Shown in pieces: positions 28,690 to 37,607 of a stretch of DNA of 64,000 bases. A program made the position numbers and the translations under genes. Positions within the stretch are counted from its first letter, which is position 1. The number at the start of each line of letters is the position of its first letter. The notes under the pieces are model-generated. The model ran no database searches and had not been told where the DNA came from. It saw only the letters and a program-made list of their open reading frames with translations. Origin of the DNA: Tsukamurella paurometabola (lineage in GTDB: Bacteria > Actinomycetota > Actinomycetes > Mycobacteriales > Mycobacteriaceae); assembly GCF_900631615.1 (NCBI RefSeq), contig NZ_LR131273.1, positions 2,636,850-2,700,849 of the forward strand, written 5' to 3'.

Positions 28690-30072
28690 TCACACCTCCA
28701 GGCCGGCGAGGGAGACCACGTCGGCCGTATCGAAGTCGACGGTGTCGGGCGCGGTCACCGGGGCGACGGTCCGCACGTCCACCCCGTCGTCCTCCGCGAT
28801 CGACTCGATGATCGTCGCCGCGCGGCGGGCCGGGATGTCGCCGAGGTCGATGAGCGACGAGATGCGTTGCGCGCGACGGCGGGTGGCCGGGTCGAGCAGG
28901 AGGTCGAAGGCGGCGTGCAGGCGCTCCGGCGTCATCGAGCGCATCGGCAGGCAGGCACCCACGCCGAGGTCCGTGACGCGGGCGCCCCAGAACGGCTGGT
29001 CGGCCAGGACCGGGCAGATCAGGGTGGGCAGGCCGGCCCGCAGCGAGGCGGCGGTCGTGCCGGCGCCGCCGTGGTGGACGGCCGCGGAGCAGTGCGGCAG
29101 GACCTCCGCGTGCACCACCTCGTCGACCACGCGGACGTGCTCGCCGAGATCGGCGCCGACCAGATCGCTCCACCCGGCGACGATGAGCCCGCGGCGACCG
29201 CGTTCGGCGCAGACCCGGGCGAAGGTGCGCGCCATCCCGTCCGGGTCCGCGATCCGCATACTGCCGAAGCCCCAGTAGATCGGGGCGTCGCCGTCGGTGA
29301 GCCAGGCCATGAGGTCGGCGTCGGTGCGCTTCTGCTCGCCCTGGCGCAGCCAGGCGTCGGCGGGGACCTCGAGGAAGCCGAGCATCGGCCGGGTGCGGCT
29401 GAACTCGGGCACCAGGTCCGGAGTGAGGGCGGCGTCGTAGAGCTGCAGGTCGACGATCTCGTTGGCATCGCGGTTCTTCGCCCGGCGGGACCGGTACGGC
29501 GCCTCGCCGACGGACATCCGGTGGAAGTTCACCGCCGCCCGCACGTGGGTCCAGGTGAAGGAGTCGCCGAGCGCCCACGTCGCGCGCTTGACCACGCGCG
29601 GCGACCGCGACAGCACGTCGCTGGTCAGGCCCGCCGGCGTGTACTGCGTCATGGGGTACACGCTGTTGGTGGTGCCGGGGAAGAACCGGTAGCTGATGAT
29701 GGTCGCGCCGCTGCGCCGTGTGATCGGGAGCGCGAAATCGACGGCGTCCGAATGGGTGAGCACCACGTCGGCGCCGCGGCAGACGGCCTCGGTCTCCCGG
29801 GAGATGGTGGCGATGTTGCGCACCAGCCAGCGGCCGTAGGCCCGCATCCGCTCGACCGGCCGGTGGATCACGTCGCGGTAGTCGTCGTCGTAATCGGGGA
29901 CGACGTCGTTGAGCCGGTGCGCGTCGAGGCCGGCCGAGCGGATGAGCCGCACCAGCGGATCGCCCATCGCCGCGATCGTGACGTCGTGCCCGCGGGCGCG
30001 GAGTGCGAGCCCGATCGCGATCGTCGGCTGGACGTCGCCGCGGCTCCCCATGGCGAGGATGCAGACCTTCAT
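28690..30072 (-). CDS. GT1-family (UGT/MGT-like) glycosyltransferase
   Basis: 460 residues. N-terminal Rossmann half begins KVCILAMGSRGDVQPTIAIGLAL, the signature of bacterial GT1 enzymes of the glycopeptidolipid/vancomycin Gtf type. The C-terminal half carries the nucleotide-sugar motif AAVHHGGAGTTAASLRAGLP and PVLADQPFWGARV. Uses a nucleotide-activated hexose; likely inverting. The acceptor is unknown, but clustering with four acyltransferases implies a glycolipid. The ATG is one base after the membrane-protein stop. No signal peptide; cytoplasmic, possibly peripheral on the membrane. Confidence 0.88.
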   Translation of the reverse strand: MKVCILAMGSRGDVQPTIAIGLALRARGHDVTIAAMGDPLVRLIRSAGLDAHRLNDVVPDYDDDYRDVIHRPVERMRAYGRWLVRNIATISRETEAVCRGADVVLTHSDAVDFALPITRRSGATIISYRFFPGTTNSVYPMTQYTPAGLTSDVLSRSPRVVKRATWALGDSFTWTHVRAAVNFHRMSVGEAPYRSRRAKNRDANEIVDLQLYDAALTPDLVPEFSRTRPMLGFLEVPADAWLRQGEQKRTDADLMAWLTDGDAPIYWGFGSMRIADPDGMARTFARVCAERGRRGLIVAGWSDLVGADLGEHVRVVDEVVHAEVLPHCSAAVHHGGAGTTAASLRAGLPTLICPVLADQPFWGARVTDLGVGACLPMRSMTPERLHAAFDLLLDPATRRRAQRISSLIDLGDIPARRAATIIESIAEDDGVDVRTVAPVTAPDTVDFDTADVVSLAGLEV

Positions 30073-30073
30073 G

Positions 30074-30778
30074 TCAGTAAAGCCCTTTCGACGGTCGGGT
30101 GGAGCTCGGTACGGGAGGCCGGGCGGGCACGCCGGCGGTGTCGCTGAGCGCCGCCCGCACCGGGCGCAGGAGCAGCAGCGTGAGCGGCAGCACCGGGACG
30201 GCGACGAGCAGCGGGATCACCTGGCAAGCCACGACCGCGTAGTCGATCGGGAGGCCCAGTGCGGCCGTGACCGAGGCGCCGGTGCTGAGCACGACCGCCG
30301 CGAGCCACAGCGGATCCACCGCTCCGATCGCCCGCACGCAGTGCCGCTCGGCGCGGACCCGACGGTTCCACCGCTGCGCCCGCTCCGCGTCGCCGCGCAC
30401 CGTCAGGCGCATCATCAGCGTGGCGACGGCCCGCCGGCGCAGCACCAGGCCCGCGGCGATCGCCACCGCCATCAGCCCGCCGATCGCCGTCTCCACCAGC
30501 AGGATCACGCGGGGGCTACCGGAGATCGCGGCGGCGGTGATCGAGCAGGCGAGCAGCGCCAGGGTGAACACCTCCAGCGGGTCGATCGCGCGGCGCACCA
30601 GCGAGCGGGTCAGGATCCGGGCCGCCACCAGGGTCGTGCCGGCGACGAGCGCGAGGAGCTGTCCCACGCCGGCCAGGTAGCGCAGGGCGAAGTAGACGCC
30701 CAACTGCAGCCCGACGTCCACGAGGAGCGACACGGGCGGCGCGGGCGGCGACTCGGTGTCGGCGAGGGGGCCCGTCAT
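30074..30778 (-). CDS. polytopic membrane protein (VC0807-like)
   Basis: 234 residues with six predicted membrane segments in three pairs: about 12-50, 65-115 and 160-215. A conserved-looking loop SGSPRVILLVETAIGG joins the second pair and a Arg-rich cytoplasmic loop RWNRRVRAERH the third. It resembles the uncharacterised VC0807-type family. The operon position suggests export, flipping or positioning of the glycolipid made by the neighbours. That is an inference. The ATG overlaps the upstream stop (ATGA); no Shine-Dalgarno is needed. Confidence 0.7.
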   Translation of the reverse strand: MTGPLADTESPPAPPVSLLVDVGLQLGVYFALRYLAGVGQLLALVAGTTLVAARILTRSLVRRAIDPLEVFTLALLACSITAAAISGSPRVILLVETAIGGLMAVAIAAGLVLRRRAVATLMMRLTVRGDAERAQRWNRRVRAERHCVRAIGAVDPLWLAAVVLSTGASVTAALGLPIDYAVVACQVIPLLVAVPVLPLTLLLLRPVRAALSDTAGVPARPPVPSSTRPSKGLY

Positions 30779-32061
30779 GCGGCGGTTCCGATCTCGAGCA
30801 GTGCGTGCGCCCCGTCCTCGATCCGGTCCAGGAGCCGGAGGCGGACGGCACCGTCGAGCGTGCCGGGCAGGGCGCGCAGCTCGATCGACAGCCTGCCGCC
30901 GAAGGTGGAGACCAGGTAGGAGGTGCCGATCGGGGCGGCGGGCACGCCGGGGCCGGTGTGGCCGGCGGCGTACTCGCGGATGCCGGCGGCGCTCCGCACG
31001 ATCTGGGCGTGGAAGTCGAGCACCTGCAGGCCGGCCGGCGTCACGGGCTCGGGCACCGCGCCCAGGTTGCTGATGAGGACGGGCGGGCCGTGACGGCGGG
31101 TCCGCGGGTCCGGCATCGGGCTCACGGCGGTCCGCAGCACGGTGCCGTCGCGGACGTCGGCGCGGATCCGGTCGGCGACGGTGCGCGCGATCTCGGCGGT
31201 CGGTGCATCGCCCACCGCGACATAGGAGAAGCCGCACAGCGCGGTGACCGAGCGCAGCGGGATCGGCGGGGTGATCCGGGACCGGAAGTCCACGGGCGTG
31301 AGCAGCGCGAGGGCCGCGTCCTCCGCGCATTCGGCGAGCTCGGCCCGTGCGATCACACCGCTGACCAGCGCGTGGGTGGAGACGCCGTGGGCGTGCGCGG
31401 CGGCGTCGAGCGCCGCCGTCTCGCCCGGCGTGAACCGGACCCGCACCGCATCGTCGACGTCCGGGCCGGGCTCGTCCGGGAACTCCGCCGGGACCGATCC
31501 GTGCCAGACGGTGCCCGCCAGCCGCTCCTCGTAGTCCAGCTCCTCCGGGAGGTGCCCGCGGGCCGCCATCACCAGGTGCGGCTCGGCCGGGAAGTCGTTG
31601 GCGCGCCGGATGATCGGCGTCGCACCGCTCGCCAGCGCGGTGTACAGCTCGAACAGTCGGGCCGCGATCGCGACGATCCCGGAGCCGTCCGTCGCCGCAT
31701 GGCTCGCCCACAGCGTGAGGCGGTACCGGTCGCCGATCCCGGTGAGGGACAGGGCCGCCAGTTGCTCGGAGCCGACGAACCACGGCGGCGTCTGCTCGTA
31801 CCCGCTCCACGGGGCGGCGGTGTCGCGGAAGCCGATCGCGGCGGCGACGGCCGCGTCGCCCGGGGCGAAGTGCGGGCGGCCCTTGACGTCCACGATGCGG
31901 GCCGCGAGCACGGGGTACTCCTCCAGCAGCGCGGTGAACGCCGAGCGCAGCGCGGTGCGGTCGACCTCGCCCCGCAGTTCGAACGACGTGCCGATCACCT
32001 CGCGCGACGTGGGCCGCACGAAGGATGCCTCGGAGAAGGTGAGTGCGCGATGGTTCTGCAT
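30775..32061 (-). CDS. PapA5-family acyltransferase (copy 2)
   Basis: 428 residues. Active-site WASHAATDGSG (His121, Asp125); C-terminal lobe with [15 protein letters not shown], clearly paralogous to the copy at 27432. Mid-section motif LLTPVDFRSRITPPIPLRSVTALCGFSYVA is the PapA5 crossover region. The start ATG at 32061 has AGGAG six bases upstream. It follows the first gene of the operon by 43 bases and overlaps the membrane protein by 4. Confidence 0.82.
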   Translation of the reverse strand: MQNHRALTFSEASFVRPTSREVIGTSFELRGEVDRTALRSAFTALLEEYPVLAARIVDVKGRPHFAPGDAAVAAAIGFRDTAAPWSGYEQTPPWFVGSEQLAALSLTGIGDRYRLTLWASHAATDGSGIVAIAARLFELYTALASGATPIIRRANDFPAEPHLVMAARGHLPEELDYEERLAGTVWHGSVPAEFPDEPGPDVDDAVRVRFTPGETAALDAAAHAHGVSTHALVSGVIARAELAECAEDAALALLTPVDFRSRITPPIPLRSVTALCGFSYVAVGDAPTAEIARTVADRIRADVRDGTVLRTAVSPMPDPRTRRHGPPVLISNLGAVPEPVTPAGLQVLDFHAQIVRSAAGIREYAAGHTGPGVPAAPIGTSYLVSTFGGRLSIELRALPGTLDGAVRLRLLDRIEDGAHALLEIGTAA

Positions 32062-32104
32062 GGGCGGCTCCTGTTCTGGACGGCGTGCGGCGGGGCGGGT
32101 GGCG

Positions 32105-33346
32105 TCAGGCGGCGGGGGCCCGGCGGGCGGCGGCGTGGACGAGGGCGTCGATCCGGTCGGCGACGGCGGCCCGGGCCTCCTCGGAGGCGGTGCCGCCCAG
32201 CGTGATCGCCTCGATCCCGAGGCGGCCGCGGAAGGTCGAGACCTGGTGGATCGTGGCCGACGGGGCCGGGCGGCGCTGCCCCGCGGGCACGTGCAGCGCG
32301 GAGGAGTCCATGGACAGCACGGGCCGCAGATCCTCGGCGACCAGACCGTCGGGGAGCTCCACGTCGAGCCGGCCGAGATTGCTGAGCACGACCGGCGGAT
32401 CGGCCTCCGCGTCCGGTGCGGCGGCCGTGGCGAGCGCCGTGAGGGCGCGGCCGCCGCGCACGTCCCGCCGGACCGTCCGGGCCAGCGCGTCACCGACCGC
32501 GGCGGGGTCGCTCGCGGCGGTCAGCTCGGGGGCCGCGTACGAGGCGCCGACGAAGTTCGTGACCTCGGTGGGGTCGAGGAGCGGGCGCACCCGGCGCCGC
32601 AGGTCGGCGAGCGTCATCGCGCCGATCCGGATGGGCGCCGCCGGGTCCTCGTCGAGGAATCCCGCGCGCTCCGCGGTGAGGAGGATGCCGGAGATCAGGG
32701 CGTTCAACCCCACGCCCTCGGCGGCGGCCAGCAGCCCCGCGGTGGTCTCCGGGGAGAAGCGCAGCGAGGTCGCCGCGGGAAGCACGGCTTCGCCGCTCCG
32801 CGGGCCGAGGACGGGCGCGCTGCCGTACCACCGCGCACCGTCGAGCCGGGCGCGGCCGGTGCTGACCTTGGGGACGTCGAGGTCGGCGAGGACGCGCTGC
32901 GCGGACCCGGGGAACGGGTGCGGCGCGGCGACGTCGGTCGCCCCGGTGCGCACCAGGGCGGTGTAGTGCGTCCAGAGCCGGGTGAGGAGCGCGTACAGGT
33001 GCGTGCCGTCGGCGAGCGCGTGGTTGACGGCGAGGGCGACGCGGTGGCGCTCCCCGAACGTGGTGACGTGCAGGCGGGCGAGCGCCGTCGTGGGATCGAC
33101 CAGCGGCTCGCCCGGGCCGGCCGTGCGGGTGGCGCCGGCCCCGGGGGCGACGAAGGCGAAGCCGTCACCGGCGGGCGCGACGGCGGCGTCGAGGGCGGGG
33201 TGCTCGGCGCGCAGCGCGGCGAAGGCGTCCGCGAGTGCGTCGGTGTCGAGCGGGCCGCGCACGGTCAGCTCGAAGGCGCACGTCGTGGGGTGCGGGCCCA
33301 CGAAGCCGATCTCGGACGAGGCGAGGGGGCGGAGCGTCGTGGTCAT
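32105..33346 (-). CDS. PapA5-family acyltransferase (copy 3), first gene of the operon
   Basis: 413 residues. Active-site AVNHALADGTH (His109, Asp113) and C-terminal TFRGRLGIEAITLGG, the most divergent of the three PapA5-like paralogues in the last lobe. Uses Pro/Ala-rich linkers. It opens the six-gene transcript: the -10 TAGCGT is exactly six bases before the ATG and an 18-base inverted repeat lies 42-59 bases before it. The next gene in line is 43 bases away. It is next to maf upstream, a neighbour with no known link to lipids. Confidence 0.82.
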   Translation of the reverse strand: MTTTLRPLASSEIGFVGPHPTTCAFELTVRGPLDTDALADAFAALRAEHPALDAAVAPAGDGFAFVAPGAGATRTAGPGEPLVDPTTALARLHVTTFGERHRVALAVNHALADGTHLYALLTRLWTHYTALVRTGATDVAAPHPFPGSAQRVLADLDVPKVSTGRARLDGARWYGSAPVLGPRSGEAVLPAATSLRFSPETTAGLLAAAEGVGLNALISGILLTAERAGFLDEDPAAPIRIGAMTLADLRRRVRPLLDPTEVTNFVGASYAAPELTAASDPAAVGDALARTVRRDVRGGRALTALATAAAPDAEADPPVVLSNLGRLDVELPDGLVAEDLRPVLSMDSSALHVPAGQRRPAPSATIHQVSTFRGRLGIEAITLGGTASEEARAAVADRIDALVHAAARRAPAA

Positions 33347-33611
33347 GGGATGACGCTAGGACGCCGTCCATTCCTTTCGCGAGGCGAACGAGCGGTGTCG
33401 CTCGTCACGCCCCGGGACTCTTGACCAGGGTTGGTGAACATTGCAGAAGGTGGCCGAGTCGTCGTTGTCGCAGCTCGAACGGCGTACGCGATAGAAGCTT
33501 CAACTACGGTTCCCAGCTGCGGAAACGTTCCGATCGCGTGGAATTAACGCGATGCTAACGAGATTTCGATGGTGAATCCTGTGAGGTCCACCACGTCCGT
33601 GATGGCGAAGT
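33347..33611 (-). promoter_or_regulatory. 265-base control region of the acyltransferase/glycosyltransferase operon
   Basis: Non-coding region with visibly lower GC than its flanks. It contains TAGCGT (minus strand of 33353-33358), six bases before the operon's first ATG, and the inverted repeat ACGAGCG-GTGT-CGCTCGT at 33388-33405, well placed to act as an operator. An in-frame run of codons at 33235-33558 on the plus strand has no recognisable protein. The rest shows nothing I can name. Confidence 0.55.
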
Positions 33612-34250
33612 TCAGGCGCGGTCGGACCACAGGTCGACCGGCGAGACGCCCAGAGTGTCGAGCAGCCGACGGGTCAGCGGCAGCGAGATGCCGATCACCG
33701 AACTCGGATCGCCGTCGATGCCTTCGATGAACCAGCCCCCGAGCCCGTCGAGCGTGAACGCGCCGGCCACCTGCAGCGGCTCACCGGTCGCGACGTACGC
33801 CTCGACCTCCTCGTCCGACGGTGCGCCGAACCGCAGCGTCGTCGCCCCGGTGCCCCCGGACTCTCCGGTCACCACCCCGTCGTCCACGAGGATCGCGCTG
33901 TGCCCGGTGAGGAGGCGGCCCGTGCGCCCGCGCATCGCGCGCCAGCGGGCCGCCGCGACCTCGGCTGTGTGCGGCTTGCCGACGAGCTCGCCGTCGATCG
34001 ACAGCATCGAATCGCAGCCGATCACCACGGCGCGGCCGGGCACCGGAGCCTCGGCGAGGATCCGGTCCACGACGTCCCGCGCCTTGGCGTGCGCGAGCGC
34101 GGCGACGGCGTCCTCGTGCGGGACGTCCGGGCCCAGGCCGGCGAGGACCGCGTCCTCATCGACCCGCGACACCGAGACCAGCGGCGACGCGCCCGCGGCG
34201 CGCAGCACCGACAACCGCGCCGGCGAGGCCGACGCGAGGACGAGACGCAC
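33612..34250 (-). CDS. maf: Maf-like nucleotide pyrophosphatase
   Basis: 212 residues. Hydrolyses non-canonical or modified nucleoside triphosphates to monophosphates. Motifs in order: LVLASASPARLSVLRAAG at the N-terminus, the metal-binding GCDSMLSIDGELVGKPH, and the C-terminal AGAFTLDGLGGWFIEGIDGDPSSVIGISLPL, all hallmarks. Matches Rv3282. GTG start at 34250. It follows accE5 by 15 bases and completes the conserved accD5-accE5-maf run, after which the M. tuberculosis order is broken by the acyltransferase operon. Confidence 0.93.
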   Translation of the reverse strand: MRLVLASASPARLSVLRAAGASPLVSVSRVDEDAVLAGLGPDVPHEDAVAALAHAKARDVVDRILAEAPVPGRAVVIGCDSMLSIDGELVGKPHTAEVAAARWRAMRGRTGRLLTGHSAILVDDGVVTGESGGTGATTLRFGAPSDEEVEAYVATGEPLQVAGAFTLDGLGGWFIEGIDGDPSSVIGISLPLTRRLLDTLGVSPVDLWSDRA

Positions 34251-34265
34251 GGGTGCGGCGATGGG

Positions 34266-34538
34266 TTACGACCCCTTGGTCCAGAACACCGGCGTCTGGC
34301 TGGTGAAGGCGTTGGGGCCGTTGAAGTACTGCGGACGCATCCGGTCGCGCACGTCGCCCCACAGCGACTTCGGGCCCTCCGGGCCGGTCTGCGGCGCCGA
34401 CCCCGTGGCCGCGGCCAGAACCGCGACGACGGCGGCGACATCGGTGTCCGAGGGATTGCCCTTCTCGAACCGGATGGCGGCCTTGAGCTTCTCGACGTCG
34501 GCCGTGCTGGCCTCCACCGGCTTCTGCTCGGCGCTCAC
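34266..34538 (-). CDS. accE5: acyl-CoA carboxylase epsilon subunit
   Basis: 90 residues. Low-complexity N-terminus, conserved helix [29 protein letters not shown] and C-terminal [21 protein letters not shown], typical of the small epsilon subunit that links AccA3 to AccD5. The GTG start overlaps the accD5 stop as GTGA, so the two are translated in fixed ratio. The protein ends in WTKGS. Corresponds to Rv3281, which is longer at its N-terminus. Confidence 0.88.
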   Translation of the reverse strand: MSAEQKPVEASTADVEKLKAAIRFEKGNPSDTDVAAVVAVLAAATGSAPQTGPEGPKSLWGDVRDRMRPQYFNGPNAFTSQTPVFWTKGS

Positions 34539-36190
34539 AGCGGGATGTTCCCGTGCTTCTTGGGCAGGGTGGCGACCACCTTGCGCTCGAGCATGTTCAG
34601 GGCCGTGACGATCTGCCCGCGGGTGTGCGACGGCGGGATCACCGCGTCGACGTAGCCGCGCTCGGCCGCCACGTACGGGTTGACCAGCGTGTCCTCGTAC
34701 TCCTCTTGGAGCTTCAGGCGCAGCGCCTCGACGTCCTCGCCCTTCTCGGCGGCCTCCGCCAGCTCCTTGCGGTACACGAAGCCGACGGCGCCGCTCGCAC
34801 CCATCACGGCGAACTGGGCGGTGGGCCACGCGAGGTTGATATCGGCGCCCATGTCCTTGCTGCCCATCACGCAGTACGCGCCGCCGTAGGCCTTGCGGGT
34901 GACGATCGTGATCTTCGGGACGGTGGCCTCGCCGTAGGCGTAGAGCAGCTTCGCGCCGCGGCGGATGATGCCGTCGTACTCCTGGCCGGTGCCGGGCAGG
35001 AAGCCGGGCACGTCCACCAGCGTGACGATCGGGATGTTGAAGGCGTCGCAGAACCGCACGAAGCGCGCGGCCTTCTCCGAGGCGTCGATGTCGAGGCAGC
35101 CGGCCAGCTGGGTCGGCTGGTTCGCGACGATGCCGACGGAGCGGCCGTCGATGCGGCCGAAGCCCACGATGATGTTCATGGCGCGCTGCGGCTGGATCTC
35201 GAGGAACTCGTCGTCGTCGAGCAGGCGGCGGATGACCTCGTGCATGTCGTACGGCTGGTTCGGCGAATCCGGGATCAGCGTGTCCAGCTCGCGGTCCTCG
35301 TCATTGACCGAGTCCTCGATCGAGCCGGTGAGCGGGTCCGTCGGGACGAAGCGCGGGGCCTCGGCGCGGTTGTTCGACGGCAGGTAGGTCAGCAGCTCGC
35401 GGACGTAGTCCAGCGCGTCCTGCTCGCCCGACGCGACGTAGTGCGCCGTGCCGGACTTGGTCATGTGCGTCTGGGCCCCGCCCAGCTCCTCCTTGGTGAC
35501 CTCCTCGCCGGTCACGGACTTGATGACGTCCGGGCCGGTGATGAACATCTGGCTCTCGTGGTCCACCATCACCACGAAGTCGGTCAGCGCGGGGGAGTAG
35601 ACGTGACCGCCGGCGGCCGCGCCCATCACCACGGAGATCTGCGGGATGACGCCCGAGGCCTGCGTGTTGCGGAAGAAGATCTGCGAGTACAGGGCGAGCG
35701 AGACGACGCCCTCCTGGATGCGCGCACCGGCACCGTCGATGATGCCGACCAGCGGGCGGCCGGTCTTGGTGGCCAGGTCCATGACCTTGACGATCTTCTC
35801 GCCGTAGACCTCGCCGAGCGAGCCGCCGAAGACGGTCGAGTCCTGGCTGAAGACGCACACCTCGCGGCCGTCGATGGTGCCGTAGCCGGCCACCACGCCG
35901 TCGCCGACGGGACGGCGCGCCGCCATGCCGAAGTTGGTCGAACGGTGCTGGGCCAGCTTGTCCAGCTCCACGAACGAGCCCTCGTCGAGCAGCGCGAGCA
36001 CGCGCTCGCGGGCCGTCAACCGGCCCTTCTCGTGCACCTTGTCGATCGCCGCCTGCCCCATCGGGGCCATCGCCTCGGCGTCCTTCTTGCGGAACGCCGC
36101 CAGCTTGCCGGCGGTGGTGTGGATGCTGGGCTCGGCGTCAGCGGGGTTGCCGGCGCCGGAGGCGCCGTCGGTGGTGGAGGCACTCGTCAT
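34535..36190 (-). CDS. accD5: propionyl/acyl-CoA carboxylase beta subunit
   Basis: 551 residues from ATG 36190. Carboxyltransferase that moves CO2 from AccA3-biotin to propionyl-CoA (to methylmalonyl-CoA) or acetyl-CoA. Visible: N-terminal crotonase-like half with [19 protein letters not shown], oxyanion [10 protein letters not shown] and [19 protein letters not shown]-terminal half with [26 protein letters not shown] and [15 protein letters not shown]. Very close to AccD5 (Rv3280). The ATG at 36190 is preferred because TAGAGT sits seven bases before it. It is divergent from birA, the ligase that biotinylates its partner AccA3. Confidence 0.95.
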   Translation of the reverse strand: MTSASTTDGASGAGNPADAEPSIHTTAGKLAAFRKKDAEAMAPMGQAAIDKVHEKGRLTARERVLALLDEGSFVELDKLAQHRSTNFGMAARRPVGDGVVAGYGTIDGREVCVFSQDSTVFGGSLGEVYGEKIVKVMDLATKTGRPLVGIIDGAGARIQEGVVSLALYSQIFFRNTQASGVIPQISVVMGAAAGGHVYSPALTDFVVMVDHESQMFITGPDVIKSVTGEEVTKEELGGAQTHMTKSGTAHYVASGEQDALDYVRELLTYLPSNNRAEAPRFVPTDPLTGSIEDSVNDEDRELDTLIPDSPNQPYDMHEVIRRLLDDDEFLEIQPQRAMNIIVGFGRIDGRSVGIVANQPTQLAGCLDIDASEKAARFVRFCDAFNIPIVTLVDVPGFLPGTGQEYDGIIRRGAKLLYAYGEATVPKITIVTRKAYGGAYCVMGSKDMGADINLAWPTAQFAVMGASGAVGFVYRKELAEAAEKGEDVEALRLKLQEEYEDTLVNPYVAAERGYVDAVIPPSHTRGQIVTALNMLERKVVATLPKKHGNIPL

Positions 36191-36195
36191 AGACC

Positions 36196-36216
36196 CGACT
36201 CTAACCAATAGAGTCG
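36196..36216. promoter_or_regulatory. palindrome holding both divergent -10 hexamers of accD5 and birA
   Basis: CGACTCTA-ACCAA-TAGAGTCG, perfect 8-base arms. The right arm reads TAGAGT rightward (toward birA) and the left arm reads TAGAGT leftward (toward accD5, seven bases before its ATG). So the palindrome arms are themselves the two -10 elements. RNA polymerase bound in one direction should exclude the other. Confidence 0.65.
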
Positions 36217-36251
36217 ATTCCGAACCGCACTGCCCATAGAAGGAGGAGGTC

Positions 36252-37058
36252 GTGGTGCTTCCCGATCAGGCGGCCATCGCCGCAGCCGTGCGCGGCACGC
36301 GCTGGCACCAGGTGTCGGTGGTGCCCAGCACCGGCTCCACCAACGCCGACCTCGCCGACGGCGTCCGCGCGGGCGACGAGCCCGGCCGCGTGCTCATCGC
36401 CGACGTGCAGACGGCGGGCCGCGGCCGGCACCAGCGCCCGTGGTCGGCGCCCTCCGGCACCCAGCTCTCCATCTCGGTCACCGTGGCGGTGCCCGCCGCC
36501 GCGGCACCCCGCGCCGGCTGGCTCTCTCTGGTCACCGGCGTCGCCGCCGTCGCCGCGGTGCGCGAGGTGACCGGCCTGAGCGCGGGCCTCAAGTGGCCGA
36601 ACGACGTGCTGCTCGACGCCGAGCCCGGCAAGCGCGGCGGCAAGACCGCCGGCATCCTCTCGGAGCTGGCGACGGCGCCCGGCGGGAACCTCGTGGCCGT
36701 CATCGGGACCGGCCTGAACACGACCCTGGCCGCCGCCGACGTGCCCGTCGAGACCGCCACGTCGCTCCAGCTGGCCGGCGCCGACGACCCGGATCGCACC
36801 GCGCTCGCCATCGCGTACCTGCGACACCTCGATGCCGGGCTCACCTCCTGGACCGACGACCCCGCCTCCGCCCGCGCCGACTACCTCGCCGCGTGCGTCA
36901 CCGTGGGGCAGGAGGTCACGGTCTCCCTCCCGGCCGACGAGGTGCTGCGCGGCACCGCCGTCGACGTGGACATCGAGGGGCGGATCGTGGTGCAGGACGC
37001 GGCGGGGAGCAGGCACGTGCTCTCCGCCGGCGACGTCACCCACCTCCGGCCGGCCTGA
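36252..37058 (+). CDS. birA: biotin--[acetyl-CoA-carboxylase] ligase (group I BirA, no repressor domain)
   Basis: 268 residues. Activates biotin with ATP and ligates it to the Lys of AccA3-type carriers. Motifs: [10 protein letters not shown] near 56-64, LKWPNDVLL (Lys114) and [10 protein letters not shown]; the C-terminal SH3-like cap runs to [14 protein letters not shown]. No N-terminal helix-turn-helix, so it cannot be a DNA-binding repressor. Very strong ribosome site AGGAGGAGG at 36241. GTG codons at 36252 and 36255 are both possible starts. Divergent from accD5. Confidence 0.93.
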   Translation: MVLPDQAAIAAAVRGTRWHQVSVVPSTGSTNADLADGVRAGDEPGRVLIADVQTAGRGRHQRPWSAPSGTQLSISVTVAVPAAAAPRAGWLSLVTGVAAVAAVREVTGLSAGLKWPNDVLLDAEPGKRGGKTAGILSELATAPGGNLVAVIGTGLNTTLAAADVPVETATSLQLAGADDPDRTALAIAYLRHLDAGLTSWTDDPASARADYLAACVTVGQEVTVSLPADEVLRGTAVDVDIEGRIVVQDAAGSRHVLSAGDVTHLRPA

Positions 37059-37061
37059 GCC

Positions 37062-37607
37062 GTGGGTTTCCCCGCGAAGGCGCTCGTCGACGACGAGCGC
37101 GTCCTCCTGCACACCCGCCCGCACGCCACCCGGATGATCGTGCCGGTGCTCGTGCTGTTCGCCGCGTGCGCCGCGGCGGGCGTCGCGCTGGGCCTGCTCA
37201 GCCGCGCCAGGCTCGACGGCGCGCTGCCCGACTGGCTGCTGCTCGCCATCGTCGTGGTGTGGGTGCTGATCGTCGGCTGGTTCACGGTGCGCCCGTGGGC
37301 GGTCTGGCGCGCGACCCACCTCGTCGTCACCGACCTGCGGATCATGTTCCGCTCGGGGATCGTCCGCCGCCGCGGCATCGACATCCCGCTCCGCCGCATC
37401 AATTCCGTGCAGTACCACCAGCGGCTCGTGGACCGGGCGCTGCGCAGCGGCGTGCTCACCGTCGAATCCGCGGGGGAGGACCCCCTCGACTTCCCGGACG
37501 TGCCGCGGATCGCCGCGACGCACGCGCTCCTCGTGGACGCGCTGGACGACGCGGACGACTACCGCGGGCGCGACGGCGGCTCGGCGGAGTACCCTCGTCG
37601 GTCATGA
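37062..37607 (+). CDS. membrane protein with bacterial PH domain (Rv3278c-like)
   Basis: 181 residues. Two adjacent transmembrane segments near 25-47 and 60-82, then a bPH2/YdbS-type domain: THLVVTDLRIMFRSGIVRRRGIDIPLRRINSVQYHQRLVDRALRSGVLTVES. Function unknown; the conserved position next to birA in mycolata suggests an envelope or lipid role. GTG start three bases after birA stops. Its stop overlaps the response-regulator start (ATGA), so all three are probably one transcript. Confidence 0.82.
   Translation: MGFPAKALVDDERVLLHTRPHATRMIVPVLVLFAACAAAGVALGLLSRARLDGALPDWLLLAIVVVWVLIVGWFTVRPWAVWRATHLVVTDLRIMFRSGIVRRRGIDIPLRRINSVQYHQRLVDRALRSGVLTVESAGEDPLDFPDVPRIAATHALLVDALDDADDYRGRDGGSAEYPRRS

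Noticed and set aside
36252-37058. BirA as repressor of the accD5/birA palindrome
   Set aside because: The protein is group I BirA with no DNA-binding domain.
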